Shown here one piece after another: positions 26,981-38,628 of a stretch of DNA of 64,000 nucleotides. Position 1 is the stretch's first letter. Every line of letters starts with the position of its first letter. The position numbers and the translations under genes were made by a program. Origin of the DNA: Sulfuritortus calidifontis (GTDB lineage Bacteria; Pseudomonadota; Gammaproteobacteria; Burkholderiales; Thiobacillaceae). The stretch is from contig NZ_AP018721.1 in the NCBI RefSeq assembly GCF_003967275.1, positions 1,798,001-1,862,000 on the forward strand. The letters run 5' to 3'. Below the pieces are notes generated by a model that was given only the letters and a program-made list of their open reading frames with translations, did not search any database and was not told the DNA's origin.

Positions 26981-29194
26981 ATGCCGCCCAAGCGCCTTAT
27001 GCTCCTACCAGTTTCCCTGGTGGCAATCAGCTGCGGGGTGCATGCCGCCGAACCCGGCCTGATCCTGAAGACGACGAAATCCCTGCTGCCCGTGCCCCGC
27101 GGCCAGGCCGGCAGCCAGGAACCGCTGCCGGTCTTCATCGACGCCGAGCGCATCTCCGGGGTGGAAGACCAGTATGTCGAGGCCGAAGGCAAGGTGGTGC
27201 TGCGCCGCCGCGACGAAAGCCTGGCCGCCGACTGGATGCGCTACAACCAGCCCGACGACCAGCTGCATGCCAAAGGCAACGTGGTGCTCACCCGCGCCCG
27301 CACCCGGGTCGAGGGCAACGAGCTGCAACTGCAGCTGGCCACCCACCTGGGCGAGCTGCGCCCTATGCGCTTCGAGAGCCAGGGCGAGAAGGGCCAATAC
27401 TCGCGCGGCGATGCCGCCGTGCTCCGGTTCGAGGGCGAAGATCTCTATCAGCTCAGCACCGCCACCTACACCAGCTGCCCGGTCGGCAACGAGGACTGGG
27501 TATTGCGCACCGAGGACCTCAAGCTCGACTACATCGAAAGCGTGGGCACGGCGCGCAACGTCAGGGTGGAATACTTGGGCACGCCCATCCTCTATACGCC
27601 CTGGATGGACTTCGCGCTGGACGACAAGCGCAAGACCGGCTTCCTCACCCCCTCGTTCGGCACCTCGGACAAGCGCGGCTTCGAATTCGCCGCCCCTTGG
27701 TACTGGAACATCGCGCCCAACCGGGACGCCACCATCACCCCGCACTACATGTCGAAGCGCGGCCTGCAGCTGGGCACCGAATACCGCTATCTGCAACGGG
27801 GCTACAACGGCGAGATCAACCTCGACTATCTGGCCAATGACGAGGTCGCCGAACGCGATCGTTTCTTCGGCCGGATCCGGCACAGCCAGCAATTCAACTC
27901 TCGCTGGTCTGGCAATCTGAATATCTCCCGGGTATCCGATGACAGCTACTTCACCGATCTCGGCGGCTCGGTGAACCAGACCTCCCAGGTCAACCTGGTC
28001 CAGGAAGGCAGCCTGACCTACAACGGCGGCTGGTGGAACGCCACCGGCCGGGCGCAGACCTTCCAGACCCTGAACACCGCCCCGCTCTTCCACCGCCTGC
28101 CGCAGATCACCCTGAATGCGGCCCGGCAGCAGCCCGGCGGCTATCCGGTCGACGTCAGCTTCAACGGCGAATATGTCCGCTTCACGCACTCGCTGAACAG
28201 CCACGCCGAGGGCGACCGGGCATACGCCTACCCCAGCGTCAGCCTGCCCTTCCAGACCAGCTACGCCTACGTCACGCCCAAGCTCGGCCTGCACCTGACC
28301 CGGTACGAGCTGGAGCGCAATCCGAGCGGCGAACTGGAACGCACCCGCAGCCTGCCCATCTTCAGCCTCGATGCCGGGTTGCAACTGGAACGCGATTGGG
28401 ACTTTGCCGGCAACAGCTTCATCCAGACCCTGGAGCCACGGCTGTATTACGTCCGCATCCCCTATCGCAACCAGTCGCGGCTGCCAGTGTTCGACACCGG
28501 CCTGCGCGATGCCAGCCTCTACACCCTGTTCAGCGAGAACCAGTTCGCCGGTATCGACCGCATCAACGATGCCGACCAGGTCACCCTGGCCCTCACCTCA
28601 CGTTTCCTGGACAACCAGAGCGGCATCGAGCGGCTGCAGGTCACCGTCGGCCAACGCTATTACTTCAGTGACCAGCGCGTGGTCCTGCCCGGCATGACGC
28701 CGCGCAGCGCCGACAGCAGCGACATCCTGGCCGTCGTCTCGGGCCAGCTGACCAAACAGCTGCGCATCGCCAGCGGCCTGCAGTACAACGCCGACAAAGA
28801 TGAAACCACCCGCTTCAATCTCGGCGCCTTCTACCGCGATGGCCCCGGCCGGGTGCTCAATGCCGACTACCGTTTCACCCAGGGCAGCATCGACCAGATC
28901 GACCTCTCCGGCCAATGGCCGCTGGCCCCGAAGTGGTACGGCCTCGGCCGGATGAACTACTCTTTCCGCGACGACCGCATCGTCGAGGCCTTGGCCGGCT
29001 TCGAGTACAACGCCGGCTGCTGGTCGGTGCGCGGCCTCATGCAACGCCTGGCCCTGACCCAAACCGAGGCCAGCAACGCCTTCTTCATCCAGCTGGAACT
29101 GCGCGAGCTGACCAAGCTTGGCCCCAACCCGCTGGAACTCTTGAAACGGAGCATTCCCGGTTATGCAAAGAGTGATGAATTCAACCTGCCGTAA
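26981..29194 (+). CDS. lptD: LPS-assembly protein LptD
   Basis: A 737-aa outer-membrane protein that inserts lipopolysaccharide with LptE. ATG 26981 begins a signal peptide ending near VHAAEPG. Next comes an OstA/LptA-like jellyroll (DQYVEAEGKVVLRRRDES, LHAKGNVVLTRA, VEGNELQLQ), then a beta-barrel with many aromatic strands (ATITPHYMSKRGLQLGTEYR and others). Cysteines in TYTSCPVGNEDWV and FEYNAGCWSVRG are candidates for the disulfides that link the two domains. The reverse-strand frame that extends upstream to 25220 is only a GC-rich shadow of murU/amgK. It overlaps surA by 32 nt. Confidence 0.95.
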   Translation: MPPKRLMLLPVSLVAISCGVHAAEPGLILKTTKSLLPVPRGQAGSQEPLPVFIDAERISGVEDQYVEAEGKVVLRRRDESLAADWMRYNQPDDQLHAKGNVVLTRARTRVEGNELQLQLATHLGELRPMRFESQGEKGQYSRGDAAVLRFEGEDLYQLSTATYTSCPVGNEDWVLRTEDLKLDYIESVGTARNVRVEYLGTPILYTPWMDFALDDKRKTGFLTPSFGTSDKRGFEFAAPWYWNIAPNRDATITPHYMSKRGLQLGTEYRYLQRGYNGEINLDYLANDEVAERDRFFGRIRHSQQFNSRWSGNLNISRVSDDSYFTDLGGSVNQTSQVNLVQEGSLTYNGGWWNATGRAQTFQTLNTAPLFHRLPQITLNAARQQPGGYPVDVSFNGEYVRFTHSLNSHAEGDRAYAYPSVSLPFQTSYAYVTPKLGLHLTRYELERNPSGELERTRSLPIFSLDAGLQLERDWDFAGNSFIQTLEPRLYYVRIPYRNQSRLPVFDTGLRDASLYTLFSENQFAGIDRINDADQVTLALTSRFLDNQSGIERLQVTVGQRYYFSDQRVVLPGMTPRSADSSDILAVVSGQLTKQLRIASGLQYNADKDETTRFNLGAFYRDGPGRVLNADYRFTQGSIDQIDLSGQWPLAPKWYGLGRMNYSFRDDRIVEALAGFEYNAGCWSVRGLMQRLALTQTEASNAFFIQLELRELTKLGPNPLELLKRSIPGYAKSDEFNLP

Positions 29195-30482
29195 GCTCCT
29201 GGCCACAATCGCCGGTGCCGCCCTGCTCCAGGGGCTGCCGACCCTGGCTGCGCCCAAGGAGCCCGTCGCCGTCGACCGCATCGTCGCCGTGGTCAACAAC
29301 GCCGTCATCACCGAACACGAGCTGAACGCCCGCATCGACCAGGTCCTGCGCCAACTGGCACGGCAGAACACCCAGGCGCCGCCCCGGCGCATTCTGGAAA
29401 GGCAGATACTGGAGCGCATGATCACCGAGCAGTCTCTGCTGCAACGGGCCGAGGAGACCAACATCCGGATCGACGGTGCCCAGGTCGATCGCGCCATCGG
29501 CCGCATCGCCCAGCAAAACGGCATGGACCTCGCTACCTTCCGTGCTGCTGTGGAGAAGGACGGAACCGACTTCGAGGCCTTCCGCGAGCAGATTCGTACC
29601 GAGATCGCCATCGCCCGCCTGCGCGAGCGCGAAGTGGACAACCGCATCACCGTCACCGAGGCGGAGATCGACAACCTGCTGGCCAATCCGGCGCTGAAGG
29701 ACCGCCAGCAGAACGAATACCTGCTCGCCCACATCCTGATCACCACGCCGGAGGGTGCCTCGCCCGATCGCCTGCAGGCGCTCAAGGCCAAGGCCGACAA
29801 GGCCCTGGCCGAACTCAAGGCCGGCGCTGATTTCGCCCAGATTTCCGCCGCCTATTCCAATGCGCAAAACGCGTTGGAAGGCGGCCAGCTCGGCTGGCGC
29901 AACGAAGGCCAGCTGCCCAGCCTCTATGTCGCCGCGGCCAAGGCCCTGAAGCCGGGCCAGGTCTCCGATGTGCTGCGCAGCCCGAACGGCTTTCATATCG
30001 TCAAGCTGGTCGATCTGCGGGGCAAGGACGCCGCCCTGGTCATCCGTCAGACCCACGCCCGCCACATCCTGATCAAGACCAACGAGGTGGTCAGCGACCA
30101 GGACGCGAAAAACCGCCTGACCCAACTGAAAGAGCGGATCGACAACGGCCAGGACTTCGCCGCGCTGGCCAAGCTGCATTCCGACGACCTGTCCGCCGCC
30201 AAGGGCGGCGATCTGGGCTGGCTCAATCCGGGCGACACCGTGCCCCAGTTCGAGCGGGTCATGGACAGCCTGAAGCCGGGCGAGGTGTCCGAGCCGATCC
30301 AGTCGCCCTTCGGCTGGCATCTGATCCAGGTGCTCGAGCGCCGTGACCAGGATGTCACCCAGGAGCGCAAGCGTCTGGATGCCCGTCGCGCCATCCGCGA
30401 GCGCAAGAGCGACGAGGCCTTCGACGGCTGGGTGCGCCAGATCCGCGACAGCGCCTACGTCGAGATCCGGCTCGACCAGTGA
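29163..30482 (+). CDS. surA: Periplasmic peptidyl-prolyl isomerase and chaperone SurA
   Basis: The 439-aa protein begins at ATG 29163 (or 29175) within the end of lptD. After a signal peptide ending [10 protein letters not shown] the SurA_N domain follows ([22 protein letters not shown]), then two parvulin domains: the first near [15 protein letters not shown] and [13 protein letters not shown], the second near [32 protein letters not shown] and [14 protein letters not shown]. SurA escorts beta-barrel proteins such as LptD across the periplasm, and the lptD-surA pairing is conserved. Confidence 0.96.
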   Translation: MQRVMNSTCRKLLATIAGAALLQGLPTLAAPKEPVAVDRIVAVVNNAVITEHELNARIDQVLRQLARQNTQAPPRRILERQILERMITEQSLLQRAEETNIRIDGAQVDRAIGRIAQQNGMDLATFRAAVEKDGTDFEAFREQIRTEIAIARLREREVDNRITVTEAEIDNLLANPALKDRQQNEYLLAHILITTPEGASPDRLQALKAKADKALAELKAGADFAQISAAYSNAQNALEGGQLGWRNEGQLPSLYVAAAKALKPGQVSDVLRSPNGFHIVKLVDLRGKDAALVIRQTHARHILIKTNEVVSDQDAKNRLTQLKERIDNGQDFAALAKLHSDDLSAAKGGDLGWLNPGDTVPQFERVMDSLKPGEVSEPIQSPFGWHLIQVLERRDQDVTQERKRLDARRAIRERKSDEAFDGWVRQIRDSAYVEIRLDQ

Positions 30483-30483
30483 A

Positions 30484-31473
30484 GTGCCAGGCGCCCTGCC
30501 TCCTCTGGTACTGACGGCCGGCGAGCCGGCCGGCATCGGGCCCGATCTCTGTGTTCGCCTGGCCCAGCGGCCGCCCGTCGGCATTCCCCTGGTCATCCTG
30601 GCCAACCGGGAATTGCTCGAGGACCGGGCCCGACAACTCAAGCTGCCCTGCACCTTGCCCGACTACACGCCGGAAAGCGCGGCGTCGCTCAGCCTGCTCT
30701 CCCTGCCCCTGGCCCGGCCTGCCGAGGCCGGCCGACTCGACCCGGCCAACGCCGGCTATGTCCTGGCCAGCCTGCGCCGCGCGAGCGCAGGTTGCCTTGC
30801 CGGCGAATTCGCCGGCCTGGTCACCGGCCCGGTGCACAAAGGCATCATCAACGATGCCGGCCTGCCATTCACCGGCCACACCGAATTCCTCGCCGAGCTC
30901 ACCCACACCCCGCGCGTGGTCATGATGCTGACCGGGGCGGGCATGCGGGTTGCCCTGGTCACCACCCATCTGCCCCTGAAAGACGTTGCCGCGGCCATCA
31001 CGCGCGAGGCGCTGAGCGAGACCCTGCGTATCCTGCATCGCGCTTTGCAGCAGGATTTCGGCATCGCCCGGCCGCGCATCCTGGTCGCCGGCCTCAATCC
31101 CCACGCTGGCGAGGGCGGCCACCTGGGGCGGGAAGAGATCGAGGTGATCGGGCCGGTGCTCGAGCAGCTGCGCGCCGAAGGCATGCAGCTTACCGGCCCG
31201 CTGCCGGCCGACACCCTGTTCCAGCGCAAATATCTTGCCGGCAGCGATGCCGTGCTCGCCATGTACCACGACCAGGGTCTGCCGGTGCTCAAACACGCCA
31301 GCTTCGGCGAGGGCATCAACGTCACCCTCGGCCTGCCCATCGTGCGCACCTCGGTCGATCACGGCACCGCACTCGACCTGGCCGGCACCGGCCGGATCGA
31401 CGACGGCAGCCTGCGCGCCGCGATCGAGCTGGCCTGGCGGATGGCCGAACAGCGGACCCGGATGCAGGCATGA
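30484..31473 (+). CDS. pdxA: 4-hydroxythreonine-4-phosphate dehydrogenase
   Basis: A 329-aa enzyme of pyridoxal 5'-phosphate synthesis. The GTG at 30484 directly follows the surA stop; protein [22 protein letters not shown]. The substrate and metal residues appear in [53 protein letters not shown] and [12 protein letters not shown], with the closing [15 protein letters not shown]. The order surA-pdxA-rsmA is the classical one. Its stop overlaps the rsmA start (ATGA). Confidence 0.96.
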   Translation: MPGALPPLVLTAGEPAGIGPDLCVRLAQRPPVGIPLVILANRELLEDRARQLKLPCTLPDYTPESAASLSLLSLPLARPAEAGRLDPANAGYVLASLRRASAGCLAGEFAGLVTGPVHKGIINDAGLPFTGHTEFLAELTHTPRVVMMLTGAGMRVALVTTHLPLKDVAAAITREALSETLRILHRALQQDFGIARPRILVAGLNPHAGEGGHLGREEIEVIGPVLEQLRAEGMQLTGPLPADTLFQRKYLAGSDAVLAMYHDQGLPVLKHASFGEGINVTLGLPIVRTSVDHGTALDLAGTGRIDDGSLRAAIELAWRMAEQRTRMQA

Positions 31474-32249
31474 CCGACTTCAGCCAAGCGCATCGCCCGC
31501 GCAAGGCACTGGGGCAGAACTTTTTGCACGACCCCGGCGTGCTGGCCAAGATCGTCGCCGCCATCGCCCCCCAGCCGGACGACCATATGGTCGAGATCGG
31601 CCCCGGCCTCGGCGCGCTGACCCGGCCCCTGCTCGAGCGCCTGAAACATCTGGACGTCGTGGAATTCGACCGCGACCTCGTCGCCCGCCTGCGCACCGGG
31701 TTCCCGCCCGATCGGCTGACGGTGCACGAAGGCGATGCCCTGAAGTTCGATTTCGCCAGCCTGGGCGACAACCTGCGCGTGGTCGGCAATCTGCCCTACA
31801 ACATCTCCAGCCCGCTCCTGTTCCATCTGACCGAGTACGCCGAGCGGATTCGCGACATGCACTTCATGCTGCAAAAGGAGGTGGTCGATCGGATGGCGGC
31901 GCAGCCGGACACCCCGGACTACGGCCGACTCTCGGTCATGCTCCAGGCCCGCTTCCGGGTCGCCAAATTGTTCACCGTGCCGCCGGGCGCCTTCAGGCCG
32001 CCGCCCAAGGTCGATTCGGCTGTGGTCCGGCTCGCCCCCTTGCCGCCCGAGGCCATCCCTTACCGCGATGCCAAGGCCTTTGCCGAGGTGGTCGCCCGCG
32101 CCTTCGGCCAGCGGCGCAAGACCCTGCGCAACACCCTCAAGGGCCTGATCGGCGCCGAGCAACTGCAGGCCATCGGCATCGATCCCGGCCGCCGCGGCGA
32201 AACGCTCTCCGTTGCCGAGTTTGCCAAGATTAGTCAATTACTTAGGTAA
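31470..32249 (+). CDS. rsmA: 16S rRNA dimethyladenosine transferase (KsgA)
   Basis: The 259-aa enzyme dimethylates two adjacent adenosines in helix 45 of 16S rRNA. Motifs: [30 protein letters not shown] (SAM site), [17 protein letters not shown] and the catalytic [16 protein letters not shown] (NLPY), then [19 protein letters not shown] and [16 protein letters not shown]. It overlaps pdxA by 4 nt and closes the lptD-surA-pdxA-rsmA operon. Confidence 0.97.
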   Translation: MTDFSQAHRPRKALGQNFLHDPGVLAKIVAAIAPQPDDHMVEIGPGLGALTRPLLERLKHLDVVEFDRDLVARLRTGFPPDRLTVHEGDALKFDFASLGDNLRVVGNLPYNISSPLLFHLTEYAERIRDMHFMLQKEVVDRMAAQPDTPDYGRLSVMLQARFRVAKLFTVPPGAFRPPPKVDSAVVRLAPLPPEAIPYRDAKAFAEVVARAFGQRRKTLRNTLKGLIGAEQLQAIGIDPGRRGETLSVAEFAKISQLLR

Positions 32250-32326
32250 TACAGCCGGCAGTCCGACTGGGCTAGAATGCGTTAGTCTTGTCGCCATTCG
32301 GGCGAATTTGCAGAACAGCATCTCCA

Positions 32327-33631
32327 ATGAGCAGCCAGGAAGAATCCGTACTCATCGATATCGCCCAGCTCAGGGTCGGCCTCTACATCAGTCTCGACCT
32401 CGGCTGGATGGACCACCCCTTCATCACCAACGCCTTCAAGATCAGCGACGAGGGCCAGATTCAGACCCTGAAACGACTCGGCCTCAAGCAGATTCGCTAC
32501 TATCCGGCGAAAAGCAGCGCCACCCCGCTGGAGCGCACCAAGCCTGCCGCTCCGGCAAACCAAGAAGCAGAATCTCCCCAAGAAAGCACCGCACAGCCGA
32601 CCGCGGAGGAACAGGCCGCACTCGAGGCCAAGCGCCTGCGCGTCGAACGCCTGCGCCAGCACCGGCAATCGGTGCTGAAGTGCGAAAAGATGCTGATGGA
32701 GAGCGTCAACACCATCAAATACATCAACCAGACGCTGTTCTCCCAGCCCAAGGAATGCGTGGCCAGCGCGGCCGCCCTGATCAACAAGATGGCCGACAGC
32801 CTGCTGACCGAGAAGGACGTGGCGATCTACGCCATGAACGACAAGGTGGCCGGCGAAGACGTCTACCACCATTCGCTCAACGTCTCGGTCCTGGCCATGC
32901 TCCTGGCCAAGGAGATGACCATGCACCGCGAGGAGATCCTGCTGGTCGGCATGGGCTCGTTGTTCCACGACATCGGCAAGACCAAGATCCCCGAAAACCT
33001 CCTGCGCAAGACCCAGCCGCTGACCAAGCCGGAGCAGAACTTCCTCGCCCAGCATCCAATCTATGGCGAGGAGATCGGCCGTGGACTGGGGCTGGCACCG
33101 GGGGTGATCGACATCATTCGCCACCACCACGAGACCATGGACGGCAGCGGCTACCCGGACCGGCTGGCGGGCGAGGCCATCAGCCGGCCGACCAGGCTGG
33201 TCGCCGTGGTCAACACCTTCGACAACCTGTGCAACCCGGTCAACCCGCTCAACGCGCTGACGCCCTACGAGGCCATCTCCTCGATGTTCGCCAAGCAGCG
33301 TCACCTGTTCGACGCGGAAATCCTGAAGTCCTTCATCCACACCATGGGCGTCTACCCGCCGGGTACCGTGGTCCGCCTGTCGAACGAGATGTGGGCCATC
33401 GTCACCTCGGTCAACACCAACAAACCGCTCAAACCCACGGTCGTCGTCTACGATGCCAGCATCCCCAAGGAAGAGGCCTTGCTCATCGACCTGGAACACG
33501 AGCCTGCACTCTCCATCAGCAAGACTCTGCGCCCCGCCCAGCTGCCGCCGGAGATATTCGACTACCTCAGCCCGCGCAGGCGCATCACCTACTATTTCGA
33601 CGAGGCCAGCCCGAGCCCCAACCCGATGTGA
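32327..33631 (+). CDS. HD-GYP domain cyclic-di-GMP phosphodiesterase
   Basis: A 434-aa protein beginning at ATG 32327 ([20 protein letters not shown]). Residues 1-70 form the DUF3391 domain common in front of HD-GYP; a Glu/Arg-rich coiled region follows (about 80-130). The HD-GYP domain carries [53 protein letters not shown] (HHE and GYP), and the family tail [19 protein letters not shown]. All metal residues look intact, so hydrolysis of c-di-GMP to GMP is likely. The hybrid kinase begins 5 nt after its stop, so they form a signalling operon. Confidence 0.93.
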   Translation: MSSQEESVLIDIAQLRVGLYISLDLGWMDHPFITNAFKISDEGQIQTLKRLGLKQIRYYPAKSSATPLERTKPAAPANQEAESPQESTAQPTAEEQAALEAKRLRVERLRQHRQSVLKCEKMLMESVNTIKYINQTLFSQPKECVASAAALINKMADSLLTEKDVAIYAMNDKVAGEDVYHHSLNVSVLAMLLAKEMTMHREEILLVGMGSLFHDIGKTKIPENLLRKTQPLTKPEQNFLAQHPIYGEEIGRGLGLAPGVIDIIRHHHETMDGSGYPDRLAGEAISRPTRLVAVVNTFDNLCNPVNPLNALTPYEAISSMFAKQRHLFDAEILKSFIHTMGVYPPGTVVRLSNEMWAIVTSVNTNKPLKPTVVVYDASIPKEEALLIDLEHEPALSISKTLRPAQLPPEIFDYLSPRRRITYYFDEASPSPNPM

Positions 33632-33635
33632 CGCT

Positions 33636-35951
<2,316 letters not shown>

Positions 35952-35958
35952 GCCTTCC

Positions 35959-36351
35959 CTAGCCGCGGGTGCCCTTCTGGATGAACTCGATCTTGTAGCC
36001 GTCCGGGTCTTCGACGAAGGCGATCACCGTCGAGCCATGTTTCATCGGGCCGGCCGGCCGCACCACCTTGCCACCCTTGCGGGTCACCTCCTCGCAGGCC
36101 CGATAGGCATCGTCCACCTCGATGGCGATGTGGCCGAAGGCGTTGCCCAGCTCGTACTTGTCCACGCCCCAGTTGTAGGTCAGCTCCAGCACGCTGTGTG
36201 AGTCCTCGTCGCCATAGCCGACGAAGGCCAGGGTGAACTTGCCGTCGGGATAATCCTTGCGGCGCAACAGCTTCATCCCCAGCACCTCGGTGTAGAAGGC
36301 GAGCGAGCGGTCCAGGTCGCCCACCCGCAGCATGGTATGTAGCATCCTCAT
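35959..36351 (-). CDS. gloA: Lactoylglutathione lyase (glyoxalase I)
   Basis: A 130-aa vicinal-oxygen-chelate enzyme converting the methylglyoxal-glutathione adduct to S-lactoylglutathione. Landmarks: [20 protein letters not shown] (first metal His), [46 protein letters not shown] (Glu and His) and [17 protein letters not shown] (Glu). This matches the Ni-dependent GloA length and motif set. It is convergent with the hybrid kinase gene (8-nt gap) and follows the zinc-peptidase gene on the minus strand. Confidence 0.96.
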   Translation of the reverse strand: MRMLHTMLRVGDLDRSLAFYTEVLGMKLLRRKDYPDGKFTLAFVGYGDEDSHSVLELTYNWGVDKYELGNAFGHIAIEVDDAYRACEEVTRKGGKVVRPAGPMKHGSTVIAFVEDPDGYKIEFIQKGTRG

Positions 36352-36362
36352 GGTTGTCCCTT

Positions 36363-37082
36363 TCAGAATTGGAAATAGAACGCGCCATTGCGGCGCAAGC
36401 GGTCCTTGGCCGGCTCGAAGCCGGGGCAGAGCGCGGCCACCTCGCGCCAGAAGGCGCGGGAATGATTGGGCACCCGGATATGGGCCAGCTCATGGCAGAT
36501 GACATAGTCGATCTCGGCCAGGCTGGCCTTGATCAGGCGCCAGTTCAGGCTGAGCACCCCGGTCGGCGACAGGCTGCCCCAGCGGCTGGTGGCGCCGGTC
36601 ATGCGAAAACGCGGCATGCGCTGACCGATGCGCTCGACATGCATGGCCAGACGCTGGCGCAGCAAGGGCTCGGCCTCGGCCTGGTACCACTCGGTCACCA
36701 CCTGCGGCACCGCCTCGATGCGGCCACCGACGATCATGCGGTCGGCCAGGGGAAAGACACAGGGCAGCGCATCCGGCGCCAGGCTCAAGGCACGCACCTG
36801 GCCCAGATAGGGCAAGGCCATGCCCTCGTGCCAGGCCGGATCGCGGCGCTGCGCGGCCTGCAGCCGCTCGCGCAGCCAGGCGGCGTGCTGGGCGACGAAG
36901 GCCTCGATGCGCCAGAGCGCCATCCGCCACGGCGCATTCACGATCACCTCGCCCGCCTCGCTCACCTTGAGGGCCAAAGTGCGGCGGGCGGAACTGCGCT
37001 TGAGGGTGTAGGCCACCAGTTCACCGCCCAACCGCAGTTCGCGCTGTTCGGTCTCGCGCTGGATGACGCGGCTACGCAGCAT
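36363..37082 (-). CDS. YgjP/WLM-type zinc metallopeptidase (DUF45)
   Basis: The 239-aa protein has the DUF45 signature: zinc motif [20 protein letters not shown] (HExxH plus downstream His) preceded by [20 protein letters not shown] and an N-terminal [22 protein letters not shown] reading as the family's helical block. The substrate is unknown; these proteins resemble SprT/Wss1 minigluzincins. The start ATG 37082 overlaps the plsC stop by 11 nt, indicating co-transcription with plsC and gloA. Confidence 0.88.
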   Translation of the reverse strand: MLRSRVIQRETEQRELRLGGELVAYTLKRSSARRTLALKVSEAGEVIVNAPWRMALWRIEAFVAQHAAWLRERLQAAQRRDPAWHEGMALPYLGQVRALSLAPDALPCVFPLADRMIVGGRIEAVPQVVTEWYQAEAEPLLRQRLAMHVERIGQRMPRFRMTGATSRWGSLSPTGVLSLNWRLIKASLAEIDYVICHELAHIRVPNHSRAFWREVAALCPGFEPAKDRLRRNGAFYFQF

Positions 37083-37785
37083 GGGGCAGGGTTTTCATCT
37101 GGCCTTCGATCCAGGCCTCGGTCTCGGCCAGCACCTCGGCCGGCTTGCGGCCCTCGGTGGCGATCGGCGGGCCGATACGCACGGTGATGGTGCCGGGCCG
37201 CTTGAGGAAGGCATTCTTAGGCCAGACCTCGCCGGCATTGTGCGCCACCGGTACCACCGGCACCCCGACCTTGGCCGCCAGCCAGGCACCGCCGATCTGG
37301 TAGCGGCCGGTCTGCCCCGGCGGCATCCGGGTGCCCTCGGGAAAGATCAGCACCCAGAAGCCCTGCTCCAGGCGGCGCCGGCCCTGTTCCTCGATCTGGC
37401 GCAGGGCCTCGCGCCCGGCCGCGCGGTCGATCGCGATCGGGCTGAACAGGGCCAGCCCCCAGCCGAAGAAGGGAATGAAAAGCAGGCTGCGCTTGAGGAC
37501 GAAGGACAGCGGCGGAAAGATCTGCTGGAAGGCGATGGTCTCCCAGGCCGACTGATGCTTGGACAGGATCACGGCCGGACCGGCGGGCAGATGTTCCAGC
37601 CCTTCGACCCGAAAGCGGATGCCCAGCAGCACCCGCGCCAGCCAGATGACGAAGCGCCCCCAGAGGGCGATGAGCCGGTAGCGGGCGAGCCTGGGCAAAG
37701 GCGCGGCCAGCAGGATGACGAGGGCGAACAACACCGTGAAACCCGCCTGGATGGCGGCGAAAAGCAGACTGCGCAGCAGGATCAT
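37072..37785 (-). CDS. plsC: 1-acyl-sn-glycerol-3-phosphate acyltransferase
   Basis: A 237-aa inner-membrane enzyme making phosphatidic acid from lysophosphatidic acid. ATG 37785 starts a hydrophobic anchor (MILLRSLLFAAIQAGFTVLF). Acyltransferase motifs: VILSKHQSAWETIAFQ (HxxxxD variant, HQSAWE), LFIPFFGWGLAL, VLIFPEGTRMPPG and AAKVGVPVVPVAHNAG. Having Glu in the HX4E position is usual in this subgroup. The MITE at 37789-38042 sits immediately before its start codon, so its leader and ribosome-binding region derive from the element's edge. Confidence 0.92.
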   Translation of the reverse strand: MILLRSLLFAAIQAGFTVLFALVILLAAPLPRLARYRLIALWGRFVIWLARVLLGIRFRVEGLEHLPAGPAVILSKHQSAWETIAFQQIFPPLSFVLKRSLLFIPFFGWGLALFSPIAIDRAAGREALRQIEEQGRRRLEQGFWVLIFPEGTRMPPGQTGRYQIGGAWLAAKVGVPVVPVAHNAGEVWPKNAFLKRPGTITVRIGPPIATEGRKPAEVLAETEAWIEGQMKTLPHAA

Positions 37786-37788
37786 ATT

Positions 37789-38042
37789 GAGCCTATTTCC
37801 GTTGGAAACACACCCCGTGGTTGCCTGCGGGCTGCAGTGCAAGGCGCGGGGGCGAAGTGTAGTCATTCTCCACGAGCCACCCGCAACGCGGCAATGCACC
37901 CTGAAGGGCATAAACGCCCGCAGGCAGCCGGCCCTTCGGGTTGCGCCGCTTGTCGATGGAATGACCATCGACTGCGCGACGCGCCTTGCATTCATCCGAT
38001 CCTGATCTCAACACGGAGTATGTTTCCTACCGAAACAGGCTC
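37789..38042 (-). mobile_element. MITE-like palindromic element between gmhB and plsC
   Basis: The ends are imperfect inverted repeats of about 34 bp: GAGCCTATTTCCGTTGGAAA at 37789 against GAGCCTGTTTCGGTAGGAAA read from 38042 on the other strand, continuing as ACAyACyCCGTG. The 254-bp body is non-coding. Read on the minus strand its core (ATGCAAGGCGCG, AACCCGAAGGGCCGGC, TGCGGGCG, CCGCGTTGCGGG, CGCCTTGC.CTGCA.CCCGCAG, ACGGGGTGT) shares the same ordered blocks as the plus strand of the element at 19721-19994. No clear target duplication is seen. Confidence 0.75.
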
Positions 38043-38576
38043 TTACTTGAGCAGGGCTTGAACGGCATCGGCCAGATTGTCGAAGATGCGTACCCCGGCC
38101 GGCAACTCGCCGCTGGCCAGGGTCTTGCCGCCCTTGCCGGTGCGCACCAGGATCGGCGTCGCCCCGGCCTCGGCCGCCGCCTGCATATCGCGCAGGGCAT
38201 CGCCGATCGCCGGCACGCCTTTCAGATCGATGTGATAGCGCTGGGCGATCTCCTGGAACAGGCCGATCTTGGGCTTGCGGCAGCCGCAGTGGGAATCGGC
38301 CGGATGCGGGCAGAAGAAGATGGCCTCGATGCGGCCGCCGGCCAGGGCCGTCAGCTTGTGCATCTTGGCGTGGATGGCGTTGAGCGTGGCCATGTCGAAC
38401 AGGCCGCGGCCGATGCCGGACTGGTTGGAAGCCACCACCACCCGGAAGCCGGCCTGGTTCAGCGCGGCGATCGCCTCCAGGCTGCCGGGAATGGGCTTCC
38501 ATTCATCGGGGCTCTTGATGAACTGGTCGGAGTCGTAATTGATGACGCCGTCGCGGTCGAGGATGACGAGTTTCAT
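38043..38576 (-). CDS. gmhB: D-glycero-beta-D-manno-heptose 1,7-bisphosphate 7-phosphatase
   Basis: A 177-aa HAD phosphatase of LPS heptose synthesis. ATG 38576 (MKLVILDRDGVINYDSDQFI) is favoured over 38585. It has DxDxV motif I, VVASNQSGIGRGLFD (motif II) and the zinc loop CPHPADSHCGCRKPK with Cys/His ligands that mark GmhB, then VPAIGDALRDMQAA (motif IV; GD.L.D). Its stop abuts the inverted repeat of the MITE-like element, beyond which plsC starts. Confidence 0.93.
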   Translation of the reverse strand: MKLVILDRDGVINYDSDQFIKSPDEWKPIPGSLEAIAALNQAGFRVVVASNQSGIGRGLFDMATLNAIHAKMHKLTALAGGRIEAIFFCPHPADSHCGCRKPKIGLFQEIAQRYHIDLKGVPAIGDALRDMQAAAEAGATPILVRTGKGGKTLASGELPAGVRIFDNLADAVQALLK

Positions 38577-38628
38577 GGCGGGCATGCGGCTGCAACTTGG
38601 GCTATTTTGATCGCTGTGCCGACAAGCC

